This document shows, piece by piece, positions 1 through 9,779 of a DNA stretch of 64,000 nucleotides. The notes under the pieces are model-generated. The model saw only the letters and a program-made list of their open reading frames with translations, searched no databases and was not told the DNA's origin. Source of the DNA: Pycnococcus provasolii (taxonomy: Eukaryota > Chlorophyta > Pseudoscourfieldiophyceae > Pseudoscourfieldiales > Pycnococcaceae). Numbering within the stretch: position 1 is the first letter of the stretch; each line of letters starts with the position of its first letter. The translations under genes and the position numbers were made by a program. The stretch covers positions 62,001 through 126,000 of the forward strand of contig OW568874.1 in the NCBI GenBank assembly GCA_938743325.2. The letters are read 5' to 3'.

Positions 1-3000
1 CAGGGTTCAGGTCATTGCTAACTACGCGTACTTCTTGCCCGCTGAGGTATGAAGCCACCGCTTTGGTACCCGCGAACGGATCCAACACCCACTCAAATTT
101 ATCAAGAGCCACATGCTCCCACAGCTGTTCGAGTGCACCGGGCACTGTCGTGACGCAAGGCAACGCTCGTGGCGTCTGCATAAGCGCCACCGCCCTCGCC
201 ATATTGCTTACCGTGCGCGCTGAGCATCCGGGCTGGAGCTCTTGCATCAGTTTCGCCAACACCACATTGTCCATCAAAGGTAAGACCTCTTTGGACTTGC
301 ACAACATTGTCTCGTTCTTCCAAGCCAATGCAGCTGCCACGTGACTACCACGCGTGGACCTGAGTCTTGTCACACGAGTATCTTGTTTCACATTATCACT
401 TTTATCTTTGTTCACTTCACCACTCGATGGAAGCAAGTACTTGCGTACTTCTGCCTCGTACATCGTTTCTTCATCGCCATCGTCGTACCTGATCCGGAAT
501 CGGTACGGCGGGTGCGCAGTAGCCTCGAAGAGCACCGTGCCTTCATGTTGCTCCTTCACACCAGGTCCCACGTCAAACTCCTTCATTACGCGTCGCCCAT
601 GCAGCGCCAAACCTCGTTCGTCTCGCAACCTCGCGGTCACAGTTGGAGGTGGACGATACGCCCCGTCACCAAACGTGCTTGGGGATGGTTGATACCCCAG
701 CATTGAGCATGCCTCGCACACCCACGTGGTCTGTGGTACGACCTTAAGTGGTGGCGTTACACACCAGATGTGCCACGCCTTCCCACACCCGTCACACACA
801 ATCATCTTGCTGTGTTCTCGGTCACCATTGCACCCTTGGCACCGCCACGCAGCCTTGAGTAGCGTGCCGTCAACGGTCCCGTCCAGGTCAGGCAAATGGC
901 ACGGCGCCATGTTTACCGCCTGCTCCACGATGGTTGCGCCATCGCGACCCTCCAACACAAACACATCTTCACTGCGTGCCTCCTTGACTCGGAGCACCGT
1001 CCTCATTACCTTCGCTTCCAAACCTTTCGCATGAGCTCGCGCCACATAAACGAAATCACCCACCTCAAACTTCCTGAGCTTACGCCAGTACGTACCGTCG
1101 CGTAGCTGAGCGTATCGTAACGAATCTCGGTGTTGCGCCACCTTCAAATTCGAATCGATGGTAGCCACCATCTTCTTCATGGCCACCGCACGTTTGAGCA
1201 AGCTGACGGCCGTCGCCTCAGTCGCTCGTCCCGCGTCATCTTCCTCCACTCCTTCATAGACTAACTCGTCAGCGAAGGCACCGCCGTGACCAATGGCCAA
1301 CTGAGGCTCCGTGCCGTACACCACTTCGAACGGGCTCATACCCGATGACGCTTGCTTACTGCAGCGGTATCCGAGTACCACCCACATCAACAAGACGTCC
1401 CAGTCGCGGTGTTCCTCCGCGTCTACAGTAAGACGTTTCAAAGACTCCTTAACCGTCTGTACCACACGCTCCACTTGGCCATTGGCCTGAGGATGGTTGC
1501 GTGACGTTGTCCGGTGGTCGATGCACGCCTCCCTTAACAATTCCGCAAACTCTCCTCCCACGAACTCTTGTCCGTTGTCCGACGTCACTACGGCTGGAGC
1601 ACCGTATCGACTCAAGACATGTTGCAAGAACGCATACGCAACATTAGAGGACGTCCTGTCGGGAGTGGGGACCGCGACAAGTTCTTTGCTGAATGCATCA
1701 ATGAAGATTAAGATGTATTTGTTACCGCGTTCAGTCTCATTGAACGGGCCAGCAAAATCAACATGCCACCTGAAGAACAATCCTTGAATTGGCAAGGATT
1801 GTAACTCCGTTCCACCTGCCTTGCGGTTCGGCCGTGCTTTCGCCAAATCGCAAGCCGCACACTTCCCAACCACTGTAGCCACTTGGCGATACATGCCGGG
1901 CCACCAATAATGTAGCTTGACCAGTTCGTACGTACGCCGTACTCCGAAGTGGCCTGTCTTACGGTGGTACAAGTCAATGACTTCTTCACGCTTGCCTGGC
2001 GGAGGCACTTCTCTTGGTCTCCGGCCGTCAGGCACAAACAAGAGCACCATCTCGCCGTCTCGTTGTTTAGTGGCATACGACCTCATGCGCCTTGCCACTC
2101 GGCTGCGCTTTGCGACGTCGGTAACCGCTCCAGCGCCACCTTCACGCATGGCTAGCATGAGTTCCTCATCCTCCCACGGGTCTGCGCTTGCAGCCGTGGA
2201 GGTGACTTCACTTGCTATTGCCGCCGCAACCTCAGCGTTGTTTTCTTCACGCCTTGGCACGAAGACACGGTACTCCGTGCCCGTCTCATATTGTTGCACC
2301 AAGAGTTCTGAGCCACCATCTATGGCATGGACGAACCTATCCCTCAACTCTTTGGGCCAACCTGGTAACCTTGTTTTGGTTACAGGTTGTTGACTCAAAT
2401 TGCGCTTCTCGTGCTGGCATACGGCCGCAATAGCCTTGCCTTCCTCATCTTGCACTCGACAGCGCGCCCATCGAGCCATGCACTTTCGAGCTGCGGAAAC
2501 CTCCGGGTTGGCGTCCACGTAGCCCAATCCCTTCTTGTCCAGCCGCTCCTTAACTCCTTCTTGGCCGCTAGGCATTGGGTTCCTCAGACACCAATCCCAA
2601 TTGCAGACTAAAGACGCCACCGCCGCTCCATTGGGACGATTGCCTTGCCACGGCATGACGTTGCGTGACCACAGTTTTGCGGCCAACCCCACTTGCTGTG
2701 CTTCGGTGCCGGTGCTCCTCTCCCATTCATCTCTCGCTTCGCTGACTTCTCGGGCGAGCTGCAACATGTCTCGCATGCTAATCCCGTCAGCCACGTTGCG
2801 CGCAACCGCAGCCATCTGCCTGGCCGTTGCGTCACCTTTCCTCATGGAGGGTTCTTTGTTTTCTTGGTGTGCGGACGTGCCTCGCTCTGCCACGCTTGTC
2901 GTCGCGTCACCTTCGTCGGCTAAGACAGCCGCAAGGAGGTCCATGCGTTCAACGTTGGTGATTACAGGGCGCCGGTTACAGCTCTCAATCCAACCATCCC

Positions 3001-5854
3001 ACCAATTCCCTCTCGCATGTCGGGCATGCGTCTCGATTACCACTGCGGCGTTGGCGCTCGCTATTCGCTTCCACCACCGAGTGTCTGCGTCGAGCTCCGC
3101 CTCGTCTGCCATCAAACCAGCCACCACCACTTCGGCGCCACAGGCCACCGCCCGTGTGCGCTCAACGAGTTCCGTGACGTTGGCGTTATTGTCTTGCCAC
3201 GCTTGGCACCACAGTTGCTCGACGCCCGAATCAGTGCGTTGCGCCACCCATCCAGGTGGAAGCCTTGCGCGCACGTACTCGTCACGCATCTGCTCTCTCA
3301 GCTGGTACGTCTCCACAGAAACGCACATGTTCACTTGTAGTCCTGACTGCCACGCGGCGTGAACGCCTCGTCCGCACACGCCCGGTCCTTCAACCACCAC
3401 TACAGGAGAACTCCATATTGCGTTGCCAACATGATCCGTTGACGGCAACAATTCGCCTCGCACGACATGTTTCAGCCGGCGCCTCCACTCCGCCAGCGGC
3501 GTTTCCACCGTCTCATCTTCTACGGCGTCATTGACCATAGCACACACTTCGTGGCTAACCTTGTCAGCGGGGCTCACGCACACGCTCGCGCGCATGGTGA
3601 CCCTGAGCGGTGCTACTGCACCATAAGGTTCGCCCTTAATTAACGCGCCTGCCACTGCGCGCCCCACCTCTTCACCCTTTCCGTTCCCTACCGTACTCGC
3701 CATGTCCGGACTGGGATTGGGAATTGTGACGGGGACTCCGTCAAGATTGAGGTCACTTTGAGTTGCCTTGTTACCTGGGTTACGAGCAACTGCTGTGTAC
3801 CACTCGGCATACTCTTCAGGCGTCGCAAGCCTCACTTGTCCGCCCAGGTTGCGTTCCTCCCCGTCATCCAACCTTGCTCCAGAGTTATCTTCCTCCGTTG
3901 CCAAGGGGAATCGCGAGGGCACGTCGGCATTAGCATGCGACGCTCCAGCCCTGTGAATGACCACCAAGTCATATTGTTCCACCATTAATGCCCACCTCGT
4001 GTGGTGTGCATTTTTCTTCTGAGAGGAGTCCATCAACCAAACTAAAGGTTGGTGGTCCGTGATCAACTTGATATGCCTTCCCCAGATGTAGGGGTGAAAC
4101 GTACGTAACGCCCACGTCACAGCGAGCAATTCGCCATAATACGATGGATACTTAGCTTCATGTACGTTTAGGCTACGCGAGATACACGCGCACAGCCTCT
4201 CCTTCCCGTCTGGTCCCACTTGAGCTAGCACGGCAGCTATGCCGTACGAACTAAAGTCGGTATAGACGTGCGTCTCCAGCTCATCGTCGAAGTGGAACAA
4301 CCCTACGCCGGGCGTTGCCAACTTCTCTTTCAACTCATCCAACTGGGCTTGGTGCTCGTCGGTCCACGCACCCTTCACCCATACTGCACCTTTCTTGAGC
4401 AATGGTCTCATTCCTTCAATCATTGCTGACGCATTAGGGATGAAAGACCGGTAGTAGGAGATTAGGCCGAGCTGTGACCTTAAGTCACTGGCACTCTCTG
4501 GCCTCCCCATACCTATAATCGCCTTGACCTTGGCCTCATCTGGTGTAACGCCGTTCCCACCCACCTTGTGTCCTAGGAACTCCACAGTCGCCAACCCGAA
4601 CTTACTCTTGTCTGGGTGTAACCTCAAACCTGTGGTGTTACACATGGCGAACATACGCTCAAGTGCCTTCAAATGGTCACTCCACTCATCGTGGTGTACA
4701 CACAGGTCATCTATGTAGCAGGTGGTTTCGTTGTCCAATCCCGCCACCGCCAGTTCTCGGTCCATTACCGTTTGGAACTTGGCAGCCGCGTTGACGTAAC
4801 CGAACGTCATCCGCTCCCATACATAGATTTTGCCCTTCCACCAAAACTGGGTAAGGTGTATGCTACCGGGGTCCATGGGAACCTGGTTGAAACCCTTCCG
4901 CAGGTCCACCGCGGTGATGTACTTCGCCGCTGAAAGGCGCGCGATCTGGTCATCGGCACGGTGCATACCCCGTCTGTCCCGTATGGTAATGGCGTTCACA
5001 CTCCTCGAGTCCGCACACACCCTACAATCCGTCCACTCTCCGGTCTTCGCATCTTTCTTAGCTGCGACCGTGGTGTTCATTGCGTGGAGCCCGTACTGGT
5101 GCTCTCCCAACTTATATTCCCGAATGTACCCCGCGTCCTGAAACGCTTGGTACCATTCATCCACCTTCTCTTGTTCCGCCTTGTTCAACCTCCTCTGGCG
5201 TTGGCGGGTTTCAACTGACTTGTCCGTTACATCTATCTTGAACGGTCCGTCAACCCCACTGTATCCCGGAATGTCGTCATTGCTCCACGCAAACGCTCCT
5301 TTATTCCTGTTCAACAGTTCCAACAATTCCACCTTTTGCTCCTCAGTCAATCGTGACGCAACCATCCATCCGTCTCGTGTCTCCACGCTCTCTTCCAGCC
5401 CGACGTCACCGTATGGCGTCATTGCGTCTATGAGCCGTGCTGGGCGCCTTGGCGCGACTTTTGTCTCGCTCGTCACCGTGCAAACTGCCCACACTTGGCG
5501 CTTGACGTGAGCTCCTCCAACTAGCGTCAGCGCTACCACGGTTGCCAGCCACACCTTGACTTCAAACAACACGAGCCACGCGAGCAGTACGGTTAGCACC
5601 GCGCCCGCCATCCACCCTCGCCGTGCCGGGTGCTTGGTATCCACCATTTTCTTCATCCTCCTGGCTTGGGACTTGTTCCACTTGATGCGCCGCGGTGGAT
5701 GCGTCCAGCCATTCCTTCTCGCCTCGTCTTCGAACGTGCCTCCACCTGTACTCTCGGCCCACGTGGTCGCGTCTTCGTTGACGTTACTTGCGGACGTGCC
5801 CGTGCTGGGTGTGGACATTGCCACCGCCAGTACCCACAGCACTCCGAGCCACAT
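1..5854 (-). CDS. pol: Retrotransposon Pol: RT, RNase H, integrase, PHD finger, methyltransferase-like end (partial)
   Basis: Parts in order on the minus strand are as follows. First comes a hydrophobic N-terminal stretch (about 5854-5520). The reverse transcriptase follows (about 5250-4400), with the active-site motif YIDD near 4700. RNase H (about 4290-3960) includes VYTDFSSYG. Next is an unusually long spacer of roughly 550 residues. The integrase has an HHCC zinc-binding region (about 2000-1850) and catalytic D, D, E near 1760, 1580 and 1480. A PHD-type finger lies at about 835-700 (CxxC, CxxC, HxxC, WxCxxC), followed by a short Tudor-like stretch. Near 60-100 is a VLDPFAGT motif like motif I of DNA methyltransferases, cut by the window edge. 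RT, RNase H and integrase make and insert the element's DNA; the extra domains suggest chromatin targeting or DNA modification, which is inference. Confidence 0.85.
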   Translation of the reverse strand, partial: MWLGVLWVLAVAMSTPSTGTSASNVNEDATTWAESTGGGTFEDEARRNGWTHPPRRIKWNKSQARRMKKMVDTKHPARRGWMAGAVLTVLLAWLVLFEVKVWLATVVALTLVGGAHVKRQVWAVCTVTSETKVAPRRPARLIDAMTPYGDVGLEESVETRDGWMVASRLTEEQKVELLELLNRNKGAFAWSNDDIPGYSGVDGPFKIDVTDKSVETRQRQRRLNKAEQEKVDEWYQAFQDAGYIREYKLGEHQYGLHAMNTTVAAKKDAKTGEWTDCRVCADSRSVNAITIRDRRGMHRADDQIARLSAAKYITAVDLRKGFNQVPMDPGSIHLTQFWWKGKIYVWERMTFGYVNAAAKFQTVMDRELAVAGLDNETTCYIDDLCVHHDEWSDHLKALERMFAMCNTTGLRLHPDKSKFGLATVEFLGHKVGGNGVTPDEAKVKAIIGMGRPESASDLRSQLGLISYYRSFIPNASAMIEGMRPLLKKGAVWVKGAWTDEHQAQLDELKEKLATPGVGLFHFDDELETHVYTDFSSYGIAAVLAQVGPDGKERLCACISRSLNVHEAKYPSYYGELLAVTWALRTFHPYIWGRHIKLITDHQPLVWLMDSSQKKNAHHTRWALMVEQYDLVVIHRAGASHANADVPSRFPLATEEDNSGARLDDGEERNLGGQVRLATPEEYAEWYTAVARNPGNKATQSDLNLDGVPVTIPNPSPDMASTVGNGKGEEVGRAVAGALIKGEPYGAVAPLRVTMRASVCVSPADKVSHEVCAMVNDAVEDETVETPLAEWRRRLKHVVRGELLPSTDHVGNAIWSSPVVVVEGPGVCGRGVHAAWQSGLQVNMCVSVETYQLREQMRDEYVRARLPPGWVAQRTDSGVEQLWCQAWQDNNANVTELVERTRAVACGAEVVVAGLMADEAELDADTRWWKRIASANAAVVIETHARHARGNWWDGWIESCNRRPVITNVERMDLLAAVLADEGDATTSVAERGTSAHQENKEPSMRKGDATARQMAAVARNVADGISMRDMLQLAREVSEARDEWERSTGTEAQQVGLAAKLWSRNVMPWQGNRPNGAAVASLVCNWDWCLRNPMPSGQEGVKERLDKKGLGYVDANPEVSAARKCMARWARCRVQDEEGKAIAAVCQHEKRNLSQQPVTKTRLPGWPKELRDRFVHAIDGGSELLVQQYETGTEYRVFVPRREENNAEVAAAIASEVTSTAASADPWEDEELMLAMREGGAGAVTDVAKRSRVARRMRSYATKQRDGEMVLLFVPDGRRPREVPPPGKREEVIDLYHRKTGHFGVRRTYELVKLHYWWPGMYRQVATVVGKCAACDLAKARPNRKAGGTELQSLPIQGLFFRWHVDFAGPFNETERGNKYILIFIDAFSKELVAVPTPDRTSSNVAYAFLQHVLSRYGAPAVVTSDNGQEFVGGEFAELLREACIDHRTTSRNHPQANGQVERVVQTVKESLKRLTVDAEEHRDWDVLLMWVVLGYRCSKQASSGMSPFEVVYGTEPQLAIGHGGAFADELVYEGVEEDDAGRATEATAVSLLKRAVAMKKMVATIDSNLKVAQHRDSLRYAQLRDGTYWRKLRKFEVGDFVYVARAHAKGLEAKVMRTVLRVKEARSEDVFVLEGRDGATIVEQAVNMAPCHLPDLDGTVDGTLLKAAWRCQGCNGDREHSKMIVCDGCGKAWHIWCVTPPLKVVPQTTWVCEACSMLGYQPSPSTFGDGAYRPPPTVTARLRDERGLALHGRRVMKEFDVGPGVKEQHEGTVLFEATAHPPYRFRIRYDDGDEETMYEAEVRKYLLPSSGEVNKDKSDNVKQDTRVTRLRSTRGSHVAAALAWKNETMLCKSKEVLPLMDNVVLAKLMQELQPGCSARTVSNMARAVALMQTPRALPCVTTVPGALEQLWEHVALDKFEWVLDPFAGTKAVASYLSGQEVRVVSNDLNP

Positions 5855-5928
5855 TATCCATCTCTTCAAACCATAAACCCTTCGTGTTTTCCCCCCTTCC
5901 CTACTTCCCTCAGCCGATGGCGAGGTCT

Positions 5929-8439
5929 TTACGCTCGCAGCGCATCCACCAGTAGGCGCGCGAGCTCCTCGTTTCCCGAGCCATCCTGTGAGTTGTGTTC
6001 CGGCTCGTCGACTGCCGTGCAAGTTGCGTGGCTGCTGATTCGCACCGGCAACGTCGCCACCCTCGTCGTGCCCAAACCGTCAGGGTTCCAATACATGACC
6101 CCTTTCGCAGGTACCACGTACGCATTATAGGCGTAGTGGAACAACGTGGGTATGAGGCAATCAAATACCGCATTGTCCTCCGCCACCACCACTGAACATG
6201 GCATCCAGGTTTCGTTCTCCGTCCCGGGCGCCACTGCACACGTCATGCCCGCCTCGAGTGGTACTTCTTCGCCCTTCCCCTCTCCCATCGCTGTGGTGAG
6301 ATCGTGGGACAGAGTGGGTACACCCCGTGGAAGTGCGCCTTCAAGTTTCTTCCACAAACTTGCGGTAATAACCCACACGTTACACCCGGTATCGGACAGC
6401 GGACGTCGCGCCCGTACCGCCGCCTTCCCTAGGCGGAACTCAACCGTGCCCTCAGGGAGACGGTGTGGAGGCACCTTAATTTCGCCCTTGACAATTTGGC
6501 GCACCAATTCTGCAGCCGCCATTACCTTGGCATTCGTCTCCGGCGCCTCCGGTGTCTCTGTGGGTAACTCTTTCGTTGCGAGTGCACCCACCGACGCCTC
6601 ATCTACGCCCACCACCTCGCTGTGGAGTTGTAAGCTCACCACTGCACGTACGCCATGCGCACGCACCGCTGCCAATTCCTTCACTATTGGTTGGCTCTGC
6701 GCTGGCTTCTCTCCTCGCGTGAGGAATGATTCAGGTAACGGCTGCGCGTTGACTCGGGAGTCCGCTGCGGCCGCCGTGCTGATCATAGGCTCGTCGTGCC
6801 CACCTGACACGCACACGCTAGCCGTCTTCCTACCTTGCGTGCCACCCTGGTGACCTTGCAAGTCGGCGTCAGCTAACGCCGCGGCAACGGCTGCCGCCAC
6901 CGCCGCTTCTTCGTCCCTCTCAGCCAATGCGGCTGCCACCGCCGCATCGATACGTTGCTTGCGTCCCTCTTCCGCAGACGCCGTGGCGGCAATGCCAGGC
7001 TTGCTTCCGACCGGGACAACCTTGCCCTCAGTGTCGAGCATGAGCCCTCCTGACATAGCTTTGTCCTTGGGAGTGTTACACATGTAACATTGAGTCTTTG
7101 ACGCGAAATTCGCTCGGTTGCCTTTGGCTCGGCACCCTATGACTCCACATTCCCAATCACCTGGTCTTGGCACTTGACCTGTGGGCTGAGCACCTCCCCC
7201 TACGCGCCCCGTGGCTGCGTTCGGGTTCCACCTCCCACCTCCGACTGGCGCGGCCACCGCTGCCGTGTCAATTTCTGCCACCGCCGCTACCCTGTTCCGC
7301 CGCGTAGTCTGTGACATGGCGTGCACTTGCTTGTGGACGGAACAATTACCATTGGTGTGCTTGCCCTCTGGATGTAGTTCGCACGTTGCGTTTTCCCACG
7401 CCGTGTCGCCAAACTTTGGTTTCACGAGCGACTGGAGTTGTTTCACCAATTGGTATGGCGTGATGTTCACCTCCTCGCGACGAGCGCCACCTACGGCAGC
7501 TTCACTTCGGTTGAGCCTGTTCCACTTGATCTGGGCCTGCTTGGAGATGGCCCTTATTAACCCAATGGCTATGCCCTGTCGCGTTGTGAGCCGGCGCGTA
7601 CGTGTCGCCATGGCAAACAGCTCAGGGTGTTCACCTTCCGCCTTAACTCGCCGCGCATTCTCTGTGAGCAAGTCCTGCACCTCCTCTGGTTGGAGTGTTA
7701 CGTCGGACATGTCTGAATGCGCCTCGTCGTGTGTCGAGACGGCCTCCATCCCTTCGGAGCTCTTCACCCACTCCCGGAGGTACTGGTGAAGCTCTGAATG
7801 CTTAGTGTACGCGTCTACCACGACACGCTGGAGTTGCTCCATGTTGTACTCCGGCGCGACGCGTTCGACCTCCTGCTCCATCAACTTGGCCATGTGTTCA
7901 GGGCGGTCCTTCTTCCCACTCACCTTAATCGTGTGAAGTTGGGAACTCTCTAACTTGTTACGCTTAGTAACAAATTCTTTACGTACGGCGCCGTCCCATT
8001 TAGTGAACAGCTCCGCCGCCGCTTTCGCCACTGCCTGTCTCTCGCTTCCCGTCTCGGCATCCTTGCTGGCGGCAAGCGCTTTCTTGAGCCAATCGGCGTC
8101 GTGCTGCGTGTCCTGCAGTAGTGTCCACGCCGGCGTGCCTTGAGCCGTGTTCGCCACCAAGAACGTCAACACCGTTTGGTAATTGGCGTTATGCAACTTC
8201 GGTTGATACAACTGTTGGAAGTTGGCCAACCACCTCGCCGCCTCCTCCGATGTCTCGGATCCCGTGAGCGGACTCAGGTGCGACGACCTGCTACCGCTCG
8301 CGTTTGCATCTCCACCGTCGCTCATCGCTGTCGGCTCTTCGGTACCCTCGCCGTCTACGCTTGGTGCCTCGTCAGTGACGTCGCGTCCCTCTTGCTCGTT
8401 GGAGATCTGTCTTTGACGACGTTGTGATCTCGTGAGCAT
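5929..8439 (-). CDS. gag: Retrotransposon Gag with RanBP2-like zinc finger and aspartic protease
   Basis: An 836-residue frame. The N-terminal third is charged and helical, as in Gag capsid regions. About residues 430-465 carry a W-x-C-x4-C ... N-F-A ... C-x2-C pattern, which resembles a RanBP2-type zinc ribbon rather than the usual CCHC nucleic-acid knuckle. Alanine- and glutamate-rich segments follow. Near residue 700 the motif LSDTGCNVW marks a retropepsin-like aspartic protease (DTG). Gag would form the particle and the protease would process the polyproteins. The first ATG after the candidate LTR leader is at 8439. The finger assignment rests on spacing alone. Confidence 0.8.
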   Translation of the reverse strand: MLTRSQRRQRQISNEQEGRDVTDEAPSVDGEGTEEPTAMSDGGDANASGSRSSHLSPLTGSETSEEAARWLANFQQLYQPKLHNANYQTVLTFLVANTAQGTPAWTLLQDTQHDADWLKKALAASKDAETGSERQAVAKAAAELFTKWDGAVRKEFVTKRNKLESSQLHTIKVSGKKDRPEHMAKLMEQEVERVAPEYNMEQLQRVVVDAYTKHSELHQYLREWVKSSEGMEAVSTHDEAHSDMSDVTLQPEEVQDLLTENARRVKAEGEHPELFAMATRTRRLTTRQGIAIGLIRAISKQAQIKWNRLNRSEAAVGGARREEVNITPYQLVKQLQSLVKPKFGDTAWENATCELHPEGKHTNGNCSVHKQVHAMSQTTRRNRVAAVAEIDTAAVAAPVGGGRWNPNAATGRVGGGAQPTGQVPRPGDWECGVIGCRAKGNRANFASKTQCYMCNTPKDKAMSGGLMLDTEGKVVPVGSKPGIAATASAEEGRKQRIDAAVAAALAERDEEAAVAAAVAAALADADLQGHQGGTQGRKTASVCVSGGHDEPMISTAAAADSRVNAQPLPESFLTRGEKPAQSQPIVKELAAVRAHGVRAVVSLQLHSEVVGVDEASVGALATKELPTETPEAPETNAKVMAAAELVRQIVKGEIKVPPHRLPEGTVEFRLGKAAVRARRPLSDTGCNVWVITASLWKKLEGALPRGVPTLSHDLTTAMGEGKGEEVPLEAGMTCAVAPGTENETWMPCSVVVAEDNAVFDCLIPTLFHYAYNAYVVPAKGVMYWNPDGLGTTRVATLPVRISSHATCTAVDEPEHNSQDGSGNEELARLLVDALRA

Positions 8440-8628
8440 GCACTGGGATCCTCCGAGTGTGGGCCGTGATCCTCGCCTGGCGCTGACCTACTATGCGTAA
8501 GCCGCAGCCTTAGGCCGTGGGGAACCTACTTTCTGCCTCCCCAACTGGTGATCTCACACGTGGATCTGAGGATCCCGGGGCCACCTGTCAGTTCCTTTTT
8601 GGAAACCAACTCGGCCCGCTCCCTGTCA

Positions 8629-8735
8629 GGTTTAGGGTTAGGGTTGCGTTCGTAACCCTAACAGAAACCCTAATCAGAGACCCTAACGGTAACCCTAGTA
8701 GCAACCCTAGTCAGAAACCCTGGTCAGAACCTTAC
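8629..8735. repeat. Degenerate telomere-like repeats in the retroelement leader
   Basis: About ten variants of TTAGGG/CCCTAA lie here, first in G-rich orientation (8629-8646) and then in C-rich orientation (8656-8720), separated by imperfect spacers. The switch of orientation makes a small hairpin (GTTAGGGTT ... AACCCTAAC, about 8638-8663). The block lies between the candidate LTR and gag, i.e. in the transcribed leader of the element. Confidence 0.7.
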
Positions 8736-8740
8736 TCAGT

Positions 8741-9025
8741 TGTCGGGACCTTGTCCCCCTTGTGTAGGTCTTAGGTGTACCCCCTTCCCTGTAGGTCTTA
8801 TGCTCAGGACCAACTGTGGATCCCCTCGTTACAAGCAAACGACAAAGGGTTTTCCACCCTTTTCTCAGTTCGGGTTTTGGAACGAGACAAGTGTCTTCAA
8901 GTTCGGGTTTTGGATTTATTCTAACGAGTTGCCTTCTCGGGTTTTATAGTGGAGGAGGCTTTGATAAAAGCCCCCGAGCCCGCTTTTTTAACGAGGTTGG
9001 TTCGCCCACTTCCTCAGGGACCCCA
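8741..9025 (-). repeat. Candidate 5' LTR of the Ty3-like element
   Basis: On the + strand this 285-bp block starts TGTCGGGACC and ends AGGGACCCCA. It therefore has the TG...CA ends typical of LTRs, with short inverted termini. On the minus strand it contains TATAAAA near 8942-8949, correctly oriented to drive transcription toward gag at 8439. I could not find a convincing tRNA primer-binding site next to it, and its partner LTR is outside the window, so the boundaries are provisional. Confidence 0.5.
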
Positions 9026-9097
9026 ACTAATTTATACACTAATTTATACGCGCGTGCGCGCCAACTGCTGACTGCTGTCGTTGTGGTCGTGTGGGAT

Positions 9098-9100
<3 letters not shown>

Positions 9101-9132
<32 letters not shown>

Positions 9133-9207
9133 GATCGTTGTCCCTTTGGGATTCCTCTCCTGCTGCTGCTGCTGCTGCTGCTGCGATCGTGGTCCCTTTG
9201 GGATTCC

Positions 9208-9260
<53 letters not shown>

Positions 9261-9283
9261 GATCGTGGTCCCTTTGGGATTCC

Positions 9284-9315
<32 letters not shown>

Positions 9316-9339
9316 GATCGTGGTCCCTTTGGGATCCTC

Positions 9340-9370
<31 letters not shown>

Positions 9371-9442
9371 GATCGTTGTCCCTTTGGGATCCTCCTCCTG
9401 CTGCTGCTGCTGCTGCGATCGTTGTCCCTTTGGGATTCCTCT
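9101..9442. repeat. Composite CTG microsatellite / minisatellite
   Basis: Seven CTG tracts (about 6 to 16 triplets each) alternate with a nearly identical unit of about 27 bp that contains CGATCG and CCCTTTGGGAT. It is thus a minisatellite whose units each carry an expandable triplet run. It is readable in several frames as poly-Leu, poly-Ala, poly-Cys, poly-Gln or poly-Ser, so the open frames across it are not evidence of a gene. It sits at the edge of an RNase H remnant. Confidence 0.95.
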
Positions 9443-9779
9443 CCTCCGTGACGACATATGTCTCCTTCGCTCCATGCACGTACAGGTGGAACTGTCTCAT
9501 GGCCCAGAGCACGCACATCAGCTCGCCATAGAAGCTTGGGTACCGGCTCTCGGCATCGTTCAGACTTCGTGAGATGCATGCACACATGTACTCCCTGCCG
9601 TCGTCTCCTATCTGCCCGAGGCACGCGCCCATCCCGTAATTGCTCCAATCCGTGTGCACGTAGATTGGCCGGTCCGGGTCCACGTGATGCAAGCCCACAC
9701 CTGGTTCGCTGAGCAAGTACTTGAGCTGCCGCATTGCCGTGATGAATGGGCGCCAATGCTTGCGAATCCAGTTCCGCAC
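9443..9779 (-). mobile_element. RNase H remnant of a second Ty3-like element
   Basis: The minus-strand translation contains VHTDWSNYGMGACLGQ and CACISRSLNDAESRYPS. These match the RNase H region of the element at 1-9025 in pattern but not in sequence, so they derive from a related family. Only the RNase H neighbourhood is left; it is a broken fossil bounded by the CTG minisatellite. Confidence 0.8.

Larger units (their letters stand above)
1..9025 (-). mobile_element. Ty3/gypsy-like LTR retrotransposon (left end outside window)
   Basis: A minus-strand retroelement runs from a candidate 5' LTR (8741-9025) through a Gag-protease frame (5929-8439) and a Pol frame (from 5854 leftwards past position 1). 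The order protease, reverse transcriptase, RNase H, integrase is that of Ty3/gypsy elements. The visible part looks whole: both frames are long and open where I translated them. The second LTR would lie beyond the left edge, so LTR identity, and hence age, cannot be judged. The good coding condition suggests a fairly young insertion. The spacer between Gag stop and Pol start is about 75 bp. Confidence 0.85.

Noticed and set aside
8816-9756. Long open frames on both strands rich in Leu, Cys, Ala, Gln or Ser
   Set aside because: They are translations of the CTG minisatellite and stay open in many frames; no domain evidence except the RNase H remnant at its right edge.
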